Source: Nonomuraea polychroma (GTDB lineage: Bacteria > Actinomycetota > Actinomycetes > Streptosporangiales > Streptosporangiaceae). From it: 64,000 nucleotides of DNA. Shown here piece after piece: positions 59,808-64,000 of this stretch. Made by a program: the position numbers and the translations under genes. A model generated the notes under the pieces. It worked only from the letters and a program-made list of their open reading frames with translations, was not told the DNA's origin and did not search any database. The first letter of the stretch is position 1. Every line of letters begins with the position of its first letter. The stretch is taken from positions 5,855,501 through 5,919,500 of the forward strand of contig NZ_SAUN01000001.1 in NCBI RefSeq assembly GCF_004011505.1, written 5' to 3'.

Positions 59808-59836
59808 TGACAGCGCTGGTTTGGACAGCGCTGTCA
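59808..59836. promoter_or_regulatory. Tandem LacI-type operators before the second ABC operon
   Basis: Two copies of one site, 15 bp apart: TGACAGCGCTGGTT at 59808-59821 and GGACAGCGCTGTCA at 59823-59836. The second contains the perfect 12-bp palindrome GACAGCGCTGTC (59824-59835) with central GC/CG symmetry preferred by LacI proteins. They lie 22-50 bp upstream of the binding-protein ATG. A third copy is inside the upstream gene at 60590-60603. The LacI gene at 61034 is the likely source of the repressor. Confidence 0.7.
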
Positions 59837-59837
59837 G

Positions 59838-61001
59838 TCACGCTAGGCGACCCATGCCTTCCAGCGCTAGACCGAGGTCCTTGATCAAAGTGTCCGCGGG
59901 TTCCAGACCGACCGAGAGACGGACGAGACCGACCGGGATGCCCATGGTGGCGCGCACGCTCTCCTCGGTGGACAGGGCGGGTGCGTTCACCAGGCTCTCG
60001 AAGCCACCCCACGACACGCCGATCCTGAAATATCGCAATTTATCGAGAAACGTCGCGACCTCTTCCCTCGATTCGGTCGCCAGCTCGATGCTGAACAGGC
60101 TCGAGAACCCCGACATCTGGCGGGTGGCGATGGCGTGCCCGGGATGCGACGCAAGCCCCGGGTGGTTGACCGCCCGCACACCCGGATGGCCGGCCAGGAA
60201 CGCCGCCACCGCCAGTCCCCGCTCCTGGTGGGCGGCCATCCGCACGGGCAAGGTCCGCAACCCCTTGATCACCTTGGCCGCGTCGTGCGGTGACATGGCG
60301 GCCCCGTACAGCTGGTACTCCGTCAGGGCCAGCGGCCGGATCAGCCGCGAGGAACCCACGACCACGCCGCCCACGAGGTCGCTGTGCCCGCCGATGTACT
60401 TCGACAACGAGTGCACGACCAGGTCGACGCCCATCGTCAGCGGCTTCTGGAAGATCGGCGTGGACCAGGTGTTGTCCATCACCGTCACCAGGCCGCGCTC
60501 GCGCGCCCACCCCGTCACCTCGGCGATGTCGACGACGGCGTAGGCCATGTAGGAGGGGGACTCGAAGTAGAGTAGGCGGGTGTCCGCCCTGATAGCGCTG
60601 TCACCCTCCGCGAGGTCGCCGACGTGCGTATGCGTGACGCCGAACTTCTCCAGGTAACGCAGGAACTGCGTGGTCGGCCCGTAGACCGCGCCCAGCACCA
60701 GCACGTGGTCGCCGGCCGAGACGAGCGACGAGATCGTCGCCGAGATGGCGCCCATGCCGGAGCCGAAACACTTGGCCCGCTCTCCCCGCTCCAGCGCGGC
60801 CAGCTTACGCTGGGCAAGATCGACCGTAGGGTTGGTCCCCCGCCAGTAGACGTACCGCTCGTCCTCGTTCCTGATCGCCTCGCCCAGCGCCTGCGCGGTC
60901 GCGAACGTGAACAGCGAGTTCTCGAACACCGGCGGGTTGACCGCGCCCAGCACCCAAGGCTCGTCCTCACCCAACCGGCCACAGATCCATTCGTCATCCA
61001 T
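59838..61001 (-). CDS. Cystathionine gamma-synthase-like PLP enzyme
   Basis: A 387-residue Cys/Met-metabolism PLP-dependent enzyme. Motifs: YWRGTNPTVDLAQRKLAALE, CFGSGMGAISATIS, MDNTWSTPIFQKPL with the cofactor Asp, and the PLP lysine in HSLSKYIGGHSD. The family covers gamma-synthase, beta- and gamma-lyases; the precise activity is not clear, and pairing with a sugar importer is unusual. I use the ATG at 61001, preceded by AAAGGA; another ATG lies at 61022. The stop is 51 bp before the binding-protein gene on the same strand, and the gene carries an internal LacI-type site. Confidence 0.88.
   Translation of the reverse strand: MDDEWICGRLGEDEPWVLGAVNPPVFENSLFTFATAQALGEAIRNEDERYVYWRGTNPTVDLAQRKLAALERGERAKCFGSGMGAISATISSLVSAGDHVLVLGAVYGPTTQFLRYLEKFGVTHTHVGDLAEGDSAIRADTRLLYFESPSYMAYAVVDIAEVTGWARERGLVTVMDNTWSTPIFQKPLTMGVDLVVHSLSKYIGGHSDLVGGVVVGSSRLIRPLALTEYQLYGAAMSPHDAAKVIKGLRTLPVRMAAHQERGLAVAAFLAGHPGVRAVNHPGLASHPGHAIATRQMSGFSSLFSIELATESREEVATFLDKLRYFRIGVSWGGFESLVNAPALSTEESVRATMGIPVGLVRLSVGLEPADTLIKDLGLALEGMGRLA
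60590..60603. promoter_or_regulatory. LacI-type operator inside the cystathionine-synthase-like gene
   Basis: TGATAGCGCTGTCA, differing by one base from the perfect site TGACAGCGCTGTCA. It is within coding sequence about 0.4 kb from the gene start and about 0.75 kb from the tandem operators. An auxiliary operator for DNA looping would fit, as in the lac system, but chance is possible. Confidence 0.45.
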
Positions 61002-61033
61002 GGGGGTCCTTTCGTCATGCATGGGGGCAGACT

Positions 61034-62026
61034 ATGACAGCGCGCAAGCCGACCATGGCGGACGTGGCCCGGCATGCGGGTGTGAGCCTGAAGACCGTCT
61101 CCCGGGTCGTCAACCAGGAGCCCCACGTCCGGGCCTCGCTGCAGCAGCGGGTGCACGCGGCCATCAGCGCGCTCGGCTACCGCCGCAACGAGGCCGCCGC
61201 CCGCCTCGCCAGGGGCGCGACCATGCTGACGCTGGGCCTGGTGATGGAGAACATCTCCAACGAGTTCTACTCCCGCCTGGCCGCCGCCGTGGAGGCGGCC
61301 GCGGCCGAGCACGAAGCCCTCGTGGTGTTCGGCTCGTACGAGGAGAGCCCGGACAAGGAACGCATGCTCATCGAGTCCATGTCCGCGCGGGGCGTGGACT
61401 CCCTCATCGTGGTCCCCTCGGCGGCCGACCACGCCTGGCTGGCCGAGCACACGACCCTGCGCATGGTCTTCGTGGACCGCGTGCCGCGCGGGCTGGAGGC
61501 GGCGGACGTGGTGGTGCTCGACGACGTACGGGGCGGGCGTGTGGCCACCGAGCACCTGCTGGCCCGCGGCCACCGCCGCATCGCGCTGATCTCCGACAGC
61601 GACGGGCTGAGCTCGGTGCACGACCGGGCGACCGGTTACCGCGCGGCGCTCAGCGCGGTGGGGGTGGCCACCGATGAGGCGCTGGTGGTGCGCGGGGTGT
61701 TCGATCCGTGGCGAGTCTCGCACGAGGTCATCAAGCTGCTGGAGCTGGAGGATCCCCCGACGGCGTTCTTCGCCACCAACAACCGGGCCGCGATCGGAAT
61801 CCTGCAGGCCCTGCGAGAGCGGCCGGAGCGACCGGCGTACGTGGGGTTCGACGACTTCGCGCTCGCGGATGTGTTCAACCCGGGGGTAACAGTGGTCCGC
61901 TACGACGTGGCCCGCCTGGCCCACAGCGCGGTGGACCTCCTGTTGAACCCCTCATCGGTGCCGCGCCGGGTGAAGGTGCCGGTGGAGCTGGTGGCCAGGG
62001 GCTCGGGGGAGCTCCCCCCGCCCTGA
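61034..62026 (+). CDS. LacI family transcriptional regulator (second sugar system)
   Basis: A 330-residue LacI/GalR protein: HTH and hinge (TMADVARHAGVSLKTVSRVV, AAARLARGATMLTLGLVM) and an effector domain (ENISNEFYSRLAAAVEAAA, VVPSAADHAWLAEH, GHRRIALISDSDGL, FFATNNRAAIGILQALRE, VGFDDFALADVF). It is divergent from the cystathionine-synthase-like gene with only 32 bp between the start codons, so at least one promoter must lie inside the other gene. It probably binds the GACAGCGCTGTC sites. Confidence 0.92.
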   Translation: MTARKPTMADVARHAGVSLKTVSRVVNQEPHVRASLQQRVHAAISALGYRRNEAAARLARGATMLTLGLVMENISNEFYSRLAAAVEAAAAEHEALVVFGSYEESPDKERMLIESMSARGVDSLIVVPSAADHAWLAEHTTLRMVFVDRVPRGLEAADVVVLDDVRGGRVATEHLLARGHRRIALISDSDGLSSVHDRATGYRAALSAVGVATDEALVVRGVFDPWRVSHEVIKLLELEDPPTAFFATNNRAAIGILQALRERPERPAYVGFDDFALADVFNPGVTVVRYDVARLAHSAVDLLLNPSSVPRRVKVPVELVARGSGELPPP

Positions 62027-62080
62027 TCTCCGTGGCCGGGTCATGTCCCCATACGCCGCCATAGTCCTCCCCCGCCTCGC

Positions 62081-62086
62081 TAGGCT
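62081..62086 (+). promoter_or_regulatory. Probable -10 box of a leaderless transcript (helicase-associated gene)
   Basis: TAGGCT ends 6 nt before the GTG at 62093, identical in sequence and spacing to the box at 2049-2054. No Shine-Dalgarno is seen. Confidence 0.35.
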
Positions 62087-62092
62087 CGTCGC

Positions 62093-64000
62093 GTGCCACG
62101 CACCACCGCCGAACTCACCGCCCTCCTCCACCACCGCCCCGAGCTGGCCGCCGCCCCCTCGCAGGAAGTGCTCGAACGCCTCCTGGCCCGGCCTGATCTG
62201 GCGGTTCCCGTGCTGCTCGACCTGGACGCCGACTGCCACACCGTCAGCCAGGCCGTGCAGGCGGCCGGCGGCGAGACCACCCGCGCCGAGCTGGCCGCGA
62301 CGCTGCACGACCCGGACGGGCGGCTCGACGATGCGCTCGGCACGCTGGCCGCCCGCGGCCTGATCGCGCTCGACGGCGACACGGTGCGCTCGCCGCACCG
62401 CCCCGGCCTCTGGGCTCACCCGTTCGGGCTGGGCAGGCCACTACGCGCATTCACGAAGAAGATCACCACCGAGGTGCTGAAGACCATGGTCAAGGCACTC
62501 GGGGGCCAGCCGCAAGGGCGCAAGGCCGACCTCGTGACGCAGGCCGAGGAGCTGCTGCGCGACAGCGCGTCCGTCCGGGCCGCGGCCGCCCGCCTCCCCC
62601 GCCAGGCTGCTGAGCTGCTCACGACCATGACAGCCGGCCCGCCGGTGCTGGAGCAGCTCTACTACGGGTCATCGGAGCATCCCGTGCAACGCCTGGTCAA
62701 GGCCGGATTCGTGATACGCGACGGCTGGAACTACGAAATGCCCAAAGAGGTGGCGCTGGCCCTGCGCGGCGACGGCTGGCAACCGCCGCTGACCGGTCAG
62801 CCCGGCGTGCCGACCGGGCCGCGTACCGACGCCGACGGTGTGTCCGCCGCGCTGGCGGCCATCGACCGCGTCGAAGCCCTCGTCGAGCTGGCCGCCACGA
62901 CCCCGATCGCGGAGCTGAAGTCCGGCGGCGTGGGTGTCCGTGAGCTCAAGCGTGTCTCCAAGGCGCTCGGCGTGCCCGAGCAGGAGGCGGTCCTGTGGCT
63001 CGACGTCGCGTACGGCGCCGACCTGCTCGCCTCGGAGTCGGACGAGCAGCTGGTCAGCACCACGCTGGTGGACGACTGGCTGGCGCGCTCCCCCGACGCC
63101 AGGTGGCGGGCGCTCGCCGACGCCTGGCTCGGGCTGCCGCAGGCCGCGACGTACCGGGTCGTGGGGTGTTGTGCGGACCACATGGAGCCGATGTCGCCAC
63201 CTTACGAGTTCGATTGCGGGGCGGGCCGGATCCGGCGCGCGGTCCTGGACGTACTCCGCACCCTGTCCCCCGGGCTGGGCACGGACGCCGCAGGGCTGCG
63301 GGCGGCGGTGGGCTGGCGCACGCGGGCCTTGGCGGACTCGGCGCACGCGGCCGACGAGTTCGTGGCCGCGGCACTCCGTGAGGGCGAGCTGCTGGGCATC
63401 GTCGCCGACGGGGCCCTGACCCGCCTGGGCCGAGCCCTGCTGACCGCACCTGAGCCAGGCGGCGATCTGGGCGGGTTGTTCCCGCCGCCCTCAGCCACCG
63501 CGACCCTGCAGAACGACCTGACCGCGATCGTCTCAGGCCTCCCCGCCCCGGACCTGGCCGCCTTCCTGAACGCCTGCGCCGACCTGGAGTCCCGCGACCG
63601 GGCCAGCGTGTGGCGCTTCTCGGAGAAGAGCATCCGGAGAGCGCTGGACGCGGGCACGGACGCCGACACCCTGCTCGCCGGCCTCGCCCGCTTCTCCGCC
63701 AAGACGGTCCCCCAGCCGCTGCGCTACCTCGTCACCGACACGGCACGCAAGCACGGCACGATCAAGGTCGCCGGCACGCCGTCCGTGATCATCGCCAGCG
63801 ACCCCGCCGTCATCGCCGAGCTCTGCGGCGCCAGGGCGCTCCGCAAGCTGGGCCTGCGCCAGATCGCCCCCACGGTCGCCCTCGGGAGCCTGGCGCCCGA
63901 CGAGACCCTGCGGCTGCTGCGTCAGGGAGGCCACGCCCCGGTCAGCGTGGCGCCAGACGGCACGATCAGGGCGGAGAGCATCCAGCGCCGCCGACTCGCG
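62093..64000 (+). CDS. Helicase-associated (helicase C-terminal domain 3) protein, 3' end outside the window
   Basis: The first 636 codons of a large protein that runs off the right edge. It starts at GTG (PRTTAELTALLHHRPELAAA), has winged-helix-like repeats (QAAGGETTRAELAATL, LGTLAARGLIALDG, LVKAGFVIRDGWNYEMPKEV), and in the visible C-terminal part WRFSEKSIRRALDAGTDADT, LARFSAKTVPQPLRYLVTDT and ASDPAVIAELCGARALRKLG. This last region is the helicase C-terminal domain 3/XPB-like module annotated in actinobacteria as helicase-associated protein (Rv0862c type). No Walker motifs are visible, so enzymatic activity is not claimed; a role in DNA metabolism is inferred. Confidence 0.75.
   Translation, partial: MPRTTAELTALLHHRPELAAAPSQEVLERLLARPDLAVPVLLDLDADCHTVSQAVQAAGGETTRAELAATLHDPDGRLDDALGTLAARGLIALDGDTVRSPHRPGLWAHPFGLGRPLRAFTKKITTEVLKTMVKALGGQPQGRKADLVTQAEELLRDSASVRAAAARLPRQAAELLTTMTAGPPVLEQLYYGSSEHPVQRLVKAGFVIRDGWNYEMPKEVALALRGDGWQPPLTGQPGVPTGPRTDADGVSAALAAIDRVEALVELAATTPIAELKSGGVGVRELKRVSKALGVPEQEAVLWLDVAYGADLLASESDEQLVSTTLVDDWLARSPDARWRALADAWLGLPQAATYRVVGCCADHMEPMSPPYEFDCGAGRIRRAVLDVLRTLSPGLGTDAAGLRAAVGWRTRALADSAHAADEFVAAALREGELLGIVADGALTRLGRALLTAPEPGGDLGGLFPPPSATATLQNDLTAIVSGLPAPDLAAFLNACADLESRDRASVWRFSEKSIRRALDAGTDADTLLAGLARFSAKTVPQPLRYLVTDTARKHGTIKVAGTPSVIIASDPAVIAELCGARALRKLGLRQIAPTVALGSLAPDETLRLLRQGGHAPVSVAPDGTIRAESIQRRRLA

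Noticed and set aside
1..64000. rRNA, tRNA, CRISPR and intact insertion sequences
   Set aside because: No cloverleaf with TTCnAnnC T-loop in an intergenic gap, no rRNA sequence, and no transposase domain was recognised by reading; a covariance-model scan was not possible.

Overview
The window is high-GC actinobacterial DNA. Strong G/C bias at third codon positions, many ATGA-type start/stop overlaps, a complete conservon (cvnABCD), DHA2 exporters, LacI/ROK sugar loci without a dedicated ABC ATPase and a very large RHS toxin together suggest a filamentous actinomycete, perhaps of the Streptosporangiales. That placement is inference. No rRNA, tRNA, CRISPR array or intact transposase was recognised.

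Layout. 1-9.1 kb holds metabolic and repair genes: a glutamate-cysteine-ligase-like gene (cut by the window edge), a divergent SDR/MmyB-regulator pair, a zinc alcohol dehydrogenase, an aldo/keto reductase, family X DNA polymerase, a sulfite-oxidase-type molybdoenzyme and a wax-ester-synthase/DGAT carrying an in-frame tandem repeat. 9.0-12.9 kb holds two TetR regulators, a 14-TM exporter and a second aldo/keto reductase. 13.0-18.3 kb is a compact diterpenoid cluster: polyprenyl synthetase, cytochrome P450, class II (DxDTT) cyclase and class I (DDxxD/NDxxTxxxE) terpene synthase. 18.5-22.2 kb is the conservon. 22.3-25.0 kb holds a DUF998 membrane protein behind a near-perfect 18-bp inverted repeat, a double-MerR regulator and an erythromycin-esterase-like protein.

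25.0-36.7 kb is the most unusual part. A 2656-residue secreted RHS protein with LamG, YD repeats, a Hint domain and a PD-(D/E)xK-like nuclease tip is followed by a lower-GC immunity-type gene. Next to these lies a decayed LAGLIDADG intein with no visible first catalytic residue. All of this sits between what look like the two halves of one sugar-operon gene: an N-terminal stub at 36.49-36.66 kb, directly behind the alpha-mannosidase, and a frameshifted C-terminal part at 25.04-26.38 kb. I read this as a roughly 10-kb insertion that split a gene of the glycan operon.

36.6-53.8 kb is a glycan utilisation locus: GH38 alpha-mannosidase, phosphosugar (SIS) isomerase, ROK kinase, LacI regulator, two-domain metallo-beta-lactamase-fold protein, GH84-type hexosaminidase, FAD oxidoreductase (with a frameshift), alpha-galactosidase-like GH, GH1 and a sugar ABC importer. 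Three promoters share an operator whose right half is GTTC(C/A)CACA, and the LacI protein is the obvious candidate to bind it. 54.3-56.4 kb is an acetate-type symporter with its DUF485 partner. 56.8-62.0 kb is a second sugar ABC importer with a cystathionine-synthase-like gene and a second LacI regulator; GACAGCGCTGTC-type palindromes are its likely operators. The window ends inside a helicase-associated-domain protein.

Several genes have a TA-rich -10-like box exactly 6-8 nt before the start codon and no Shine-Dalgarno, suggesting frequent leaderless transcription.
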